Shown here: piece after piece, positions 25,739 to 34,782 of the stretch
Numbering within the stretch: the first letter of the stretch is position 1
Layout: the number at the start of each line of letters is the position of its first letter
The notes under the pieces: generated by a model
Told to the model about the DNA's origin: nothing
The model's input: only the letters and a program-made list of their open reading frames with translations
The model's database searches: none
Program-made: the position numbers and the translations under genes
Assembly: GCF_000739085.1 (NCBI RefSeq)
Contig: NZ_CP009110.1
Location: forward strand, 2,418,001-2,482,000
Reading direction: 5' to 3'
DNA length: 64,000 nt
DNA from: Amycolatopsis methanolica 239
GTDB lineage: Bacteria > Actinomycetota > Actinomycetes > Mycobacteriales > Pseudonocardiaceae

Positions 25739-25957
25739 AGCCCCGGCCGGAAGGCCGTGCCCACCCGCTCCAGCAGCCCGACCCGCGCCAGCTCGCACAG
25801 CATCCGGTGCGCCGTGGTCCTGGGCAGCCCGGTCGACCGCGCGACCGCCGCCGCGCTCACCGGCAGCTCCGCGCCACGGAACTGCTTGAGGATCAGCGAG
25901 GCCCGCCGAGAGCGGTGATCTCGCCTTCATCCCGATGCGCCGGACACATGAGGTCAT
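25737..25957 (-). pseudogene. IclR-type regulator, N-terminal HTH fragment
   Basis: Minus-strand reading ASLILKQFRGAELPVSAAAVARSTGLPRTTAHRMLCELARVGLLERVGTAFRPG is the winged HTH of an IclR-family regulator (about residues 15-70 of 250). A frameshift separates it from the likely start ATG at 25957, and everything after the HTH is missing where it meets the truncated SDR. A remnant only. Confidence 0.65.
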
Positions 25958-26015
25958 CGTGCCCCATCGGTGGCGCCATCCGGGAGCACCTGTCCCGTTC
26001 AACGAGACACGGCGA

Positions 26016-26792
26016 TCAGCCGGGCAGGCGGCCGCCGCACTCGCGGACCAGCGTCGCCATGATCTCGCGGTCCGCGGGGGAGACGTGGTCGGCGTAGTAG
26101 GCGTACAGGGTCTCCCGCGCGAGACGGGACGCCAGCAGGCCGTCGCGGTCGGAAATGGCCGCGAACACCGCCCGGTGGTGGCGGATGGACTGCAGCATGA
26201 GCGCCGTCTGGTCGTCGGCGTCAAGGATCGACTGCTGGATCAGCTTGAGGATCGCCTCGCGGGTGACATCCCCGTAGACCTGCACCAGCCGGTTGCCGCC
26301 CGCTTCGGCGATGAGCTCGTGGAACTCCAGGTCGGCCTGGCTGAACTCGGCGTAACCACGGCTCATGCACGCCCGCATCCGCGCCATGTTCCGCTCCAGC
26401 GCGAGCAGTTGCTCGTCGGTGCGGCGGGCGGCGGCGAGCAGGTTCGCGGAGGCGTCGGCGATCATCCGGAACTGGACGAGCTCGGCGAGCCCCAGCGCGC
26501 CGCCCGAGGTGAGCATCGCGATCGAACGGCGTACCGGCTCGACCGACAGCGGCAGGATCAACGGCCCGCGCGGATCGCGTGGCTGGGACTTGACCAGGTC
26601 CATGTTCTCCAGGACACGCAGCGCTTCCCGCACCGAGGCGCGGCCGATCCCGAACTGCTCGACCAGCTCCCGCTCGCTCGGCAGGCGATCACCCGGCTTG
26701 AGCTCACCGGAGGCGATCGCGTTCTGCACGTAGTCGACGACGCGCTGGAAGAGCCGCCCGTTGGTCGCGCTCGTCTGGCTGGTCACCCTCAC
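26016..26792 (-). CDS. GntR/FadR (FCD) family regulator
   Basis: 258 residues: N-terminal GntR wHTH (residues about 15-80: VQNAIASGELKPGDRLPSERELVEQFGIGRASVREALRVLENMDLV) and a C-terminal all-helical FCD ligand domain with the usual DLEFHELIAEAGGN motif carrying metal-binding histidines. It is the last gene of the minus-strand HyuA-HyuB-dehydrogenase group, 64 bases after the dehydrogenase, with a stem-loop in the gap, so it may have its own promoter. The ligand is probably a carboxylate of that pathway. Confidence 0.92.
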   Translation of the reverse strand: MRVTSQTSATNGRLFQRVVDYVQNAIASGELKPGDRLPSERELVEQFGIGRASVREALRVLENMDLVKSQPRDPRGPLILPLSVEPVRRSIAMLTSGGALGLAELVQFRMIADASANLLAAARRTDEQLLALERNMARMRACMSRGYAEFSQADLEFHELIAEAGGNRLVQVYGDVTREAILKLIQQSILDADDQTALMLQSIRHHRAVFAAISDRDGLLASRLARETLYAYYADHVSPADREIMATLVRECGGRLPG

Positions 26793-26794
26793 CC

Positions 26795-26840
26795 CTCCCG
26801 GCCGGTGCGCTGCGGATTCCCCGAGGATACCGGCCGGGAG
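26795..26840 (-). terminator. Stem-loop between dehydrogenase and GntR genes
   Basis: Perfect 12-bp arms (CTCCCGGCCGGT and ACCGGCCGGGAG) with a 22-base loop, between the dehydrogenase stop (26857) and the GntR start (26792). It could end or attenuate the upstream operon. The second arm ends two bases before the GntR start codon, so it could also hide that gene's ribosome site. Confidence 0.5.
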
Positions 26841-26856
26841 GTGGGACCGTGCCCGC

Positions 26857-28008
26857 TCAGCGGGGCAGCAGGCCGGTCGTCACCGGGGGGGCGAGCCGGG
26901 CCAGGCCGGTCATCAGGGAGCGCTCCGGGTCGCCGATCTTCGCCGGGTCCACGTCGGTGACCCGGTCGGCGATGCGGCGGCCGATCTCGGCGGTGTCGCC
27001 GCCCATGCCGGGCCCGGCCAGCGCGGGCAGTTCGGCCAGCACGGACGCCGCGGCGGCCTCCAGTGCCAATGCGCCGTCGCGCTCGCCGAGACCGGCCAGG
27101 CACAGCGCCGCGGACAACGCCGCCGCCGCCGGGTTGGCCCAGCCCTTGCCCGCGATGTCCGGCGCCGAGCCGTGCACCGGCTCGTACATGCTCGGCGCGG
27201 TGCCGCGCGGGTTGTGGTTGGCGCTCGCGGCGAGCCCCAGCCCGCCCTGGACGGTGGCGCCGAGGTCGCTGAGGATGTCGCCGAACAGGTTGTCGGTCAC
27301 GACGACGTCGAACCGGCCCGGATCCAGCGGCAGGTGCAGGCACATCGCGTCGGCGTGGACGTAGTCGTGCTCGACGTCCGGGTACCGGGTGGCGACCTCG
27401 TCCACTACGTCCTGCCACAGCTGCCCGGCGTGCACCAGGATGTTCTTCTTGTGGCACAACGTCAACCGCTTGCGCCGCGCGGAGGCGAGCCGGAACGCGA
27501 ACTCCACCGTCTCGGTCGTGGCCGGGACCGTGGTGATCGAGTTCTGGATCGCCACCGCGTTCGGCGTGCCCGGGTGGGAGATCGAGCCGCCGCCGGTGTA
27601 GAGCCCCTCGGTGTTCTCCCGGATGATCACCAGATCGCAGTTGTCCGGCGAGACACCGGCGACCGGGCTCTCGACACCCGGGTAGAGGCGCACCGGCCGG
27701 ATGTTGACCGACTGGGCGAACGCGACCCGCAACCCGACGATCAGTCCGCGTTCGAGGACGCCCGGTGTGACGCGCGGGTCGCCGACCGCGCCGAGCAGGA
27801 CGGCGTCGTGCCGGCGCAGCGCCTCGGTCGACGCCTCGTCGAGCGCGACGCCGGTGCGCAGATAGGCCTCGGCGCCGAGGTCGAATTCGGTGGTCTCGAT
27901 CGCGAAGCCGTACCGGTCGGCGGCGGCCCGGACACCGGCGAGCGCGGCCGCGGTAACGTCGGGGCCGATGCCGTCGCCGCCGATGACGGCCAGGTGGTGG
28001 GTGCGCAT
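26857..28008 (-). CDS. Isopropylmalate/tartrate dehydrogenase-family beta-decarboxylating dehydrogenase
   Basis: 383-residue NAD(P)-dependent enzyme of the IPMDH/IDH/tartrate dehydrogenase superfamily. Visible are VIGGDGIGPDV, the VLLGAVGDPRVTPGVLERG loop, NIRPVRLYPG, IIRENTEGLYTGGG, the KKNIL catalytic-lysine region, and the metal/substrate block DNLFGDILSDLGATVQGGLGLA with EPVHGSAPDIAGKGWANP. The genuine leuB is normally in a leucine context; here it sits after hydantoinase-type genes, so a catabolic (R)-malate/tartrate-like substrate is more likely. Confidence 0.88.
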   Translation of the reverse strand: MRTHHLAVIGGDGIGPDVTAAALAGVRAAADRYGFAIETTEFDLGAEAYLRTGVALDEASTEALRRHDAVLLGAVGDPRVTPGVLERGLIVGLRVAFAQSVNIRPVRLYPGVESPVAGVSPDNCDLVIIRENTEGLYTGGGSISHPGTPNAVAIQNSITTVPATTETVEFAFRLASARRKRLTLCHKKNILVHAGQLWQDVVDEVATRYPDVEHDYVHADAMCLHLPLDPGRFDVVVTDNLFGDILSDLGATVQGGLGLAASANHNPRGTAPSMYEPVHGSAPDIAGKGWANPAAAALSAALCLAGLGERDGALALEAAAASVLAELPALAGPGMGGDTAEIGRRIADRVTDVDPAKIGDPERSLMTGLARLAPPVTTGLLPR

Positions 28009-28037
28009 GTGCTGCGGTTTCTCCTTGACGTGGGGGA

Positions 28038-30191
28038 TCAGTCGTGCAGGGCGAAGTCGCGCCAGGTCTTGCCGCCGGCCGGCTCCACGTCCACCCAGAG
28101 CGCGGTGACGCAGTGCGGGCAGACGTAGGCGACGGCCGCGAGGTCGCCGTGGACCTCGACGCGGGCGCCCAGGTCGTCGGCGCCGAGCACGACCCGGCCC
28201 GCGATCGACTCCCACCCGCCGGTGAGGTCGCCGAGCGCCTGTCCGCAGTGGCGGCACGACCCGACCAGCCCGTCGGCGATCCGGTGCGTCACGAGCGCCG
28301 CGCCCCAGATCCCGGTTGGCTCGCCCGGCGCGGCCACCGGCCCGGTCCGCGGTCCGGTCATCCGGCTGCGCCGGGAATCCCGGATTTCGGCCCGCCGCGC
28401 GTCGGTGGCCGCCTGGTCGACCTCGCCGTCCCGCAGCTCCACGCCGTAGAGGCGGGCCGCGGATTCAACGGTGACCGCGCCGGATTCCACGTCGGCCGCG
28501 ACCTTCGCCGGGTCGCGCAGCAGCGGATCGCCGTAGCCGCCGCCGTTCTGCACGGTGCACTCGAAGACGTCGCCGAACGCGATCCGGGCGGCCGGTGCGA
28601 CCCCGGGCAGCACCTGGTGGTCGCCGTCGAGGTCGGTCAGCGCCACCACCGGCGCGCCGGTGCCGAGGCGCTCCAGCGCGCTCGCGCCGGTCACCCGCTC
28701 GAAGCGCGCGCAGGACCCGGGCAGGCCGCCGAACAGGCCGGTCCGGTTCGGCAGTGCGACGCCGTGCGTGCCGAGTACGCCGGTGACCTCCTGCGTGTCG
28801 ATCGGGGTCAGCGCGAACTGGATCCCGTTGCCACCGCGGAAGGTCCCGGCGCCACCGGAGTCGGGCACCATGCGGCGCCACAGGTACAGCAGCGGGTGAC
28901 GCATCTCCTGCTGCTCCACGTCGGTGGCGCCGCCGGAGAGGATGACCATCGCGCCACCGGCGTCCACTCCGTCGCGGAAGGAGAACGCCGGGCCGCCCCA
29001 CAGCAGCGAGTCCATGTACATCGAGGCGAACGGCTCGCCGTGCTGGTCGACGCCGCCGAACTGGTTGAGCTGCCAGGACCCGTCGGAGGGGCCGAACGCG
29101 TAGCCCTCGTACTTGTCGGAGAACGACAGCATCTTCGCGATCGCGCCACCGGCGGAGCAGGTCGCGGTCCAGTTCGCGCCCGCCGCGCCGCCGGAGACCG
29201 GCATCGGCTCGACCGCGGTGACGCACAACCCGTCCGGCGCGGTGACCTCGACCGGCCGCATCAGGCCGTGGTTCCACGGGATGTCGGACCCGAAGGTGAT
29301 CAGCATCAGGGTCGCGACCGCCCCGAGCAGACCGCCTCGGGTGGTCATGCCGTAGGCGGGCGACTGCGGGCTCGCGGCGGAGAAGTCGAACACCAGCCGG
29401 TCACCGGTCTTCTCCAGGCGGCACGGCACCTGCAGCAGCTCGATGCCCTCGTCCCCGTCCGGCCGGTCCAAATAGGACGTGTGCTCGTACACGCCGTCCG
29501 GCAGTGCACGCAGCAGGGCCCGCAGGTCGGCTTCGGAGCTGTCGAGGGTCTTCTCCATGGTGGCGCGCACCGCGTCCGCGCCGTAGCGGTCGCACAGCTC
29601 ATGGAAGCGCTGCTCGGCCACGCGCAACCCGGCCAGGAAAGCGCGGAAGTCGTTGGCCACGGTGTCGTGCATGCGGGAGTTGAGGACGATGGTGTCCCAC
29701 AGTTCCTGGTTCAGCACGTCCTTGCGCACGATCCGGCCCGGCGGGATGCGGATGCCTTCCTGGAACACGTCGGTGGCGGTGGTGCACCAGCTGCCCGGGT
29801 CCATGCCGCCGAGGTCGACCTGGTGGGCCATGCAGCCCAGCCACGCCACGATCTCGCCGTCGCGGAACACCGGCTTGCAGAACTGCACGTCGTTCTGGTG
29901 CATCGCGGCCAGGTACGGGTCGTTGATGATGAAGACGTCCCCGGGCTCGATGTCGTCGTAGCGGTCCAGGAACACCTCGATGGCCATCGCCCCGGTGTAG
30001 ATGGGGGTGAGCAGGTAGGTGCCGATGATCGCCATCTCGCCGGCGGCGGTGTAGATGCCGAAGTTGTAGTCGGTGGCGTGCACGACGGGGGAGCCGGACA
30101 CGTGCTCGACGGTGGTCCCGCCCTCGGAGTTGATGGACCAGAGTTTGTGCCGGATGACCTCGTAGGTGACCGGGTCGACGGTGGTGGTCAT
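28038..30191 (-). CDS. HyuB-type hydantoinase/acetone carboxylase subunit with fused zinc-ribbon domain
   Basis: 717 residues. The first 570 or so form the HyuB/5-oxoprolinase-C/acetone carboxylase alpha-like domain (YEVIRHKLWSINSEGG, GDVFIINDPYLAAMHQNDVQ, GGAGTFRGGNGIQF, and the late VQNGGGYGDPLLRDPA). A distinctive C-terminal extension (about 640-717) holds two Cys-x2-Cys pairs, Cys646/Cys649 and Cys691/Cys694, in SCRHCGQALGDLTGGWESI and YVCPHC, resembling the separate gamma subunit of acetone carboxylase. With the HyuA gene upstream it probably forms an ATP-dependent amidohydrolase or carboxylase. Substrate unproven. Confidence 0.88.
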   Translation of the reverse strand: MTTTVDPVTYEVIRHKLWSINSEGGTTVEHVSGSPVVHATDYNFGIYTAAGEMAIIGTYLLTPIYTGAMAIEVFLDRYDDIEPGDVFIINDPYLAAMHQNDVQFCKPVFRDGEIVAWLGCMAHQVDLGGMDPGSWCTTATDVFQEGIRIPPGRIVRKDVLNQELWDTIVLNSRMHDTVANDFRAFLAGLRVAEQRFHELCDRYGADAVRATMEKTLDSSEADLRALLRALPDGVYEHTSYLDRPDGDEGIELLQVPCRLEKTGDRLVFDFSAASPQSPAYGMTTRGGLLGAVATLMLITFGSDIPWNHGLMRPVEVTAPDGLCVTAVEPMPVSGGAAGANWTATCSAGGAIAKMLSFSDKYEGYAFGPSDGSWQLNQFGGVDQHGEPFASMYMDSLLWGGPAFSFRDGVDAGGAMVILSGGATDVEQQEMRHPLLYLWRRMVPDSGGAGTFRGGNGIQFALTPIDTQEVTGVLGTHGVALPNRTGLFGGLPGSCARFERVTGASALERLGTGAPVVALTDLDGDHQVLPGVAPAARIAFGDVFECTVQNGGGYGDPLLRDPAKVAADVESGAVTVESAARLYGVELRDGEVDQAATDARRAEIRDSRRSRMTGPRTGPVAAPGEPTGIWGAALVTHRIADGLVGSCRHCGQALGDLTGGWESIAGRVVLGADDLGARVEVHGDLAAVAYVCPHCVTALWVDVEPAGGKTWRDFALHD

Positions 30192-30210
30192 GCGTTGTTC
30201 TCCTTCCCGG

Positions 30211-32312
30211 TCAGCGGTTCTGGATGATGATGTCGCCGAAGCGGTCGACCTCGGCGTCCTGTCCTGGCCCGATCACGACGGTGGTGTCGCGGAGCTCGAC
30301 GATGGCGAGGCCCTCGATGCGCAGCCCGTCGTGCAGGTGCTCGGCGCGGTAGACCGCGGCGTCGCGCCACTGGCCGCCGGAGAACACGCGGCGCGTGCCC
30401 GGTTCTGCGCCGCCCGCCTTGCCGAGTGCGCCGGTGTCGAACTCGGCGCGCGGCACGGGACTCGTGGCGACCACGCGGAACGTAGTGATCTCCACCCCGC
30501 CTTCCAGGAACGCGGCACCCTTGCCGAAGCGGCCCTCGTAGATCTCGACGAACCGCTCCACCATCGCGTTGACGTCGGCCGGGGTGATCCGGTCGGCGTC
30601 GACCGGCACGGTGAGCACGTGGATCTGCGCGCGGAACCGGATCTCCACGAACTTCGCGAACGTGATCGAGTCCTCGGCCGCGCCCGCGGCGATCAGGTCG
30701 CGCCGGGCGCGGGCGGCCAGCTCGTCGAACGTGGCGTTGAGCTCGTCCGGCGCCAGCGCGGTGGCGTGGTCGGTGGTGCCCGGCGGGGTCTGCAGCGGCT
30801 TGGACAGCTCCTCGACCATGGTCAGGTCGGAGCAGCCGATGCTGAAGGCGGAGTGCACCGAGGCGGTGAGGGGCACGACGATCTGCGGGCAGCCGAGCTC
30901 GGCGCCGTAGGAAAAGGCGTGCAGGGGACCGGCGCCGCCGTAGGCGAAGACGGCGAAGTCGGCCGGGTCGTAGCCCTGCTCGACGGTGACCTGGCGGACC
31001 AGGTCGGCCATCCGGGCGTCCACAATGGTCTTGATGCCCTCCGCGGCCTGCTCGATCGTCAGCCCTGCGGGTTTGGCGACGTGCTCGTCGATCGCGGCGC
31101 GTGCCTTGTCCACGTCCAGGGTGAGCCGCCCCCCGAGGAAGTTGTCCGGGTTCAGGTAGCCCAGCACGAGGTCGGCGTCGGCCACCGTGGGCCGGGTGCC
31201 GCCCCGGCCGTAACACGCCGGGCCGGGGCGCGCGCCTGCCGACTCCGGGCCGACCTGCAGGACGCCGTTGCGGACGGAGGCGATCGAGCCCGCGCCCGCG
31301 CCGATCGCGCGCACCGCCACGGACGGGAGGGCGAGTTCGTCGCGGCCGATGAGCGTCGTGTTCGACATGACCGGCCGCCCGTCGAGGACCAGGCCGACGT
31401 CGAAACTCGTGCCGCCCATGTCGGTGGTGACGATGTTGCGGTACCCGTTGCGCGCGCCGGCGAACTGCGAGGCGACGACCCCGCCGACCGGGCCAACATC
31501 ACGGTGGCCGCGGCCCGTTTCTCGACCTCGGCGAAGGTCGCCAGCCCGCCGTTGGACTGCATGAGCAGCGGCCCTGTCTTGAGACCCGCCTTGGCGAGGG
31601 TGTTCTCGAACGAGTCCAGCGAGGTCTTCAGCACCGGGCGCAGGCTCGCGTTGACGGCGGTGGTCAGCGTGCGCTCGTACTCGCCGATGCGGGGCAGGAA
31701 CTCCGAGGACAGGGTGACCGACGCGCCCGGCGCTTCCTCGGCGATGATTTCCGCGACGCGCTTCTCGTGCACGTCGTTGGCGAACGACCACAGCAGCGAC
31801 ACCGCGAAGACCTCGGCGCCCGCCTCCTGGAGGCGCCGCACCGCGCCGCGGACGTCGTCCTCGTCCAGCGGGCACACGACGCGGCCCGCGTAGTCGATGC
31901 GCTCGGTGACCTCGACGATGAGGCGGCGCGGCACCGCGGCAGGCTGCTTGACCAGCGTGCGGAAACGTTTGATGTCGTCTTCCTCCAGGCCGGTGGCCTT
32001 GAAGCCGCGCATGATGGTAAGCGTGTCGCCGAACCCGCGGGTCTGGATGAGCCCGACCCTGCGGCTGCGGCCCTCCAGCATGGCGTTGGTGGCGACCGTG
32101 GTGCCGTGGGCGAACACCTCGACGTCGGCCAGCAGCCGTTCCAGCGGGACCCCGCGCTCGTCGGCCGCGAGTACGAGGGTGTCCAGCACACCCTGCGCCG
32201 GGTTGTCGGGCACCGTCGAGGACTTGTAGCGGCCCACGGCGCCTGCCGAGTCGATCACGACGGTGTCGGTGAAGGTGCCTCCGATGTCGGAGGCCACGTA
32301 GTAGCTGGGCAT
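30211..32312 (-). pseudogene. HyuA-type hydantoinase/acetone carboxylase ATPase subunit, one-base frameshift
   Basis: A full-length HyuA homologue of about 700 residues if one base is restored near 31490. N-terminal part: the ASKHA ATPase start YVASDIGGTFTDTVVID, then AHGTTVATNAMLEG and LLMQSNGGL. After the slip: GGVVASQFAG, TTDMGGTSFDVGLV, AIGAGAGSIASV, ARPGPACYGRGGTRPTVADADLVLGYL and AFAYGGAGPLHA-like sequence to the end. The break falls in a GGCCC run exactly where the family has (S)GPVGG, and the rest is undamaged, so a sequencing error or very recent mutation is likely. First enzyme gene of the operon, 19 bases ahead of hyuB. Confidence 0.82.
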
Positions 32313-32355
32313 CGCGGCGTTTCACTCCTTTGTGCGCTGACGGGGACCGTCGGGG

Positions 32356-33048
32356 TCAGGACGCGTCCTCGGCCGCCGATGTCTTCTTCTGCTTGAGTTC
32401 GGTGATCGTGGCTTCGATGTGGGCACGCGCGAGCCGCTCGGCCGCCTGGCCGTCGCCTGCCTCGATGGCGTCGGCGATGGCGGTGTGCTCGGCGATCGCG
32501 CGGATCGCGCTCTCCGGCCGTACCAGCGCGACCGGCGCGAACACCTGCGCGGTCATCCGCAGGATCGGCAGCTGCCCGATCACGAAGTCGTTGCCGGACA
32601 GGTGGACCACGTGCTCGTGGAAGTCCACATTGGAGTCGGTGTAGTCGCGCGGCGTCCACGGTTCCACGGCCGCGCGCTGCACCTCGATGGCCCGGCGGAG
32701 GTGGCGGATCAGGCCGCCGCCGCGGTTGTTCTCCGCCGCCAGCCGCGCGGCGAGACCGTCCACCACCGCGCGCAGCTGGTAGGCGTCCAGCAGCGTGTCC
32801 AGGTCGCCGGTGATGACCTGGGCGCCCTGCCCGGCGGTGACCTTGACCAGGCCCTCCTGCTCCAGGACGCGCAGCGCCTCACGCAGCGGGGTGCGGCTGA
32901 CACCCAGTTCGGCGGACAGGTGTTCCTGCCGCAGCCACGACCCGGTCGGGTAGCGGTGGGTGTAGATCCGCTCCCGGATGATCGCGGCCGTTTCGTCCAC
33001 GAGCGGGATGCGCGAGGGCGCTCCCGTCCGGTCCTCTCGTCTGGCCAA
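32356..33048 (-). CDS. GntR/FCD family regulator
   Basis: 230-residue FCD-type GntR regulator: wHTH RERIYTHRYPTGSWLRQEHLSAELGVSRTPLREALRVLEQEGLVKV (residues about 25-72), then the FCD helices with the metal-site motif NVDFHEHVVHLSGND. It is the first gene of the minus-strand hyuA-hyuB-dehydrogenase operon and divergent from the aldehyde dehydrogenase operon, so it is well placed to control both. It is distinct from the GntR protein at 26016-26792. Confidence 0.92.
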   Translation of the reverse strand: MARREDRTGAPSRIPLVDETAAIIRERIYTHRYPTGSWLRQEHLSAELGVSRTPLREALRVLEQEGLVKVTAGQGAQVITGDLDTLLDAYQLRAVVDGLAARLAAENNRGGGLIRHLRRAIEVQRAAVEPWTPRDYTDSNVDFHEHVVHLSGNDFVIGQLPILRMTAQVFAPVALVRPESAIRAIAEHTAIADAIEAGDGQAAERLARAHIEATITELKQKKTSAAEDAS

Positions 33049-33234
33049 CGCTCGCCGACCTTCCTTGCTCGACGGCTGGATACAGCGACGTCAGACTGAC
33101 CCACGCGCACCGGCTCGTCAACCCCGACCCCCCGAGTTTCACCCGGTCCGCCCGGAAAACCACAGCTCGTAGCCCCTTTTTGTGCGACAACTTGACTCGC
33201 CGACCGGCGCTGGTTCATGCTCGTCACATCACAA

Positions 33235-33249
33235 GCTGGTCCGACCAGC
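33235..33249. promoter_or_regulatory. FadR-like operator ahead of the aldehyde dehydrogenase operon
   Basis: Perfect palindrome GCTGGTC-C-GACCAGC in the 270-base region between the GntR gene and the aldehyde dehydrogenase gene. Its core TGGTCNGACCA is the known consensus of FadR/PdhR-type GntR-FCD regulators, so binding by the adjacent GntR protein is probable. It lies about 70 bases before the dehydrogenase start. The rest of the intergenic region shows no other obvious element. Confidence 0.7.
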
Positions 33250-33318
33250 AGTCGATCGCCGGTGTTGCCGACCTGGCTGGCAAGACCTGGGACGACGACG
33301 TCCAGAGGAGAATTTCCG

Positions 33319-34782
33319 ATGAGTTCGCATGCGGGCTTCGCGCTGCCCGAGTTCCCGTCCGGACTGCCGGTCGGCCCGGGGTGGGTCGCCGGCGCCGGAA
33401 CCGCGCCGGTGGTGTTCCCCTACGACGGATCGGTGGTCGCGCACGCGCCGGTCGGATCGGTCGGCGACGCCCGCGCCGCCCTCGACGCGGGGGCGGCCGC
33501 GGTGAAACCGGTCGGCAGGCTCACCTCGGCGGTCCGTCGCGCGATCCTCCTCGACGTGGAGGCCGGGCTCCGGGCGCACGAGGCGGAGCTCGTCGACCTG
33601 CTCATCGCCGAGACCGGCAAGACCCGCGGCGACTGCGAGGTGGAGTTCGCCCGCACGGTCTTCACCTGGTCGGCCGCGGCCGAAGAAGTCGCCCGCATCC
33701 ACGGCGAAACCGTGCCGCTGGACCTGCAGCCTTCCGGCGCGGGGATGATCGGGTTCTGGACCCGCCGCCCGATCGGGCTCGTCGTCGGGATCGCCGGGTT
33801 CAACGGCCCGCTCCTGCTGGCCAGCCACAAGATCGCGCCGTCCATCGCCGCGGGCTGCCCGGTGATCTGCAAGCCCGCCCCCGCCACGCCCCTGACGGCG
33901 CTGTGGCTGGCGGACCAGGTCCGGCAGGCCGCCGCCCGGCACGGGGCGCCGCCGGAGATCGTGCAGGTCATCACCGGCGACGCCGAAGTCGGGCACACGC
34001 TGGTGGCGGACCCGCGCGTGGCGGCGGTGTCGTTCACCGGTTCCGCCGCCGTCGGGCACCGGATCGCACGCGACGCCGCGCCGCGGAAGGTGCTGCTGGA
34101 ACTGGGCTCCAACGCGGCACTGGTCGTCGACACCGACGCCGACCTCGACAAGGCCGCCGACGCCGTGGTGCGCGGCGGCTACTACTTCAACGGCCAGGCC
34201 TGCATCGCCGTGCAACGCGTGATCGTGTGCGAGCCGGTGCGCGAGGAGTTCGTCGGCAAGCTCACCGCCCGCATGGGCGAGCTGACGGTCGGCGACCCGC
34301 GCGACCCGCGAACCCGGGTGGCGCCGCTGATCAACGAGGCGGCGACACGGCGCACCCTCGACTGGATCGAGCAGGCCGAGCAGGCCGGGGCGAAGATCCT
34401 GCACGGCGGCCGGGTGATCGACCGCACCGTCGAGCCGACCCTCCTGCTCGACGTGCCGGAAACCGCCGACGCGTGGTGCGAGGAGATCTTCGCCCCTGTC
34501 GTGGCGATCCGGTCCGTGCCCGACCTCGCGGCGGCGCTGGACCTGGTCAACCGGTCCCGCTACGGCCTGCACGCCAGCGTGTTCACCCGCTCGCTCGCCG
34601 CCGCGTTCGCCGCCATCGAGGAACTCGAGGTCGGCGGAGTGGTCGTCAACGAGGTGCCCGGCTTCCGGTCCGACATCATGCCCTACGGCGGTGTGAAGGA
34701 CTCGGGAACCGGCCGGGAGGGACCGCGTTTCGCGATCGAAGAACTGACCGTCACCCGCATGGCCGTGATCCGGCCGGAATGA
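33319..34782 (+). CDS. Aldehyde dehydrogenase family protein
   Basis: 487-residue NAD(P)-dependent aldehyde dehydrogenase. The catalytic cysteine is Cys295 (YYFNGQACIAVQR); the general-base glutamate is in LLELGSNAALVV, the NAD-site FTGSAAVGHRIA and the C-terminal MPYGGVKDSGTGREGPRFAIEE are standard. The ATG follows AGAGGAG. It heads a plus-strand operon (SDR, MFS, indolepyruvate oxidoreductase, ACT protein) under a FadR-like operator. Substrate likely a semialdehyde or small aldehyde of the same pathway. Confidence 0.93.
   Translation: MSSHAGFALPEFPSGLPVGPGWVAGAGTAPVVFPYDGSVVAHAPVGSVGDARAALDAGAAAVKPVGRLTSAVRRAILLDVEAGLRAHEAELVDLLIAETGKTRGDCEVEFARTVFTWSAAAEEVARIHGETVPLDLQPSGAGMIGFWTRRPIGLVVGIAGFNGPLLLASHKIAPSIAAGCPVICKPAPATPLTALWLADQVRQAAARHGAPPEIVQVITGDAEVGHTLVADPRVAAVSFTGSAAVGHRIARDAAPRKVLLELGSNAALVVDTDADLDKAADAVVRGGYYFNGQACIAVQRVIVCEPVREEFVGKLTARMGELTVGDPRDPRTRVAPLINEAATRRTLDWIEQAEQAGAKILHGGRVIDRTVEPTLLLDVPETADAWCEEIFAPVVAIRSVPDLAAALDLVNRSRYGLHASVFTRSLAAAFAAIEELEVGGVVVNEVPGFRSDIMPYGGVKDSGTGREGPRFAIEELTVTRMAVIRPE

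Noticed and set aside
26857..28008. Leucine biosynthesis gene leuB
   Set aside because: Although the family matches, the neighbours are hydantoinase-type catabolic genes and GntR regulators, with no leuA, leuC or leuD nearby.
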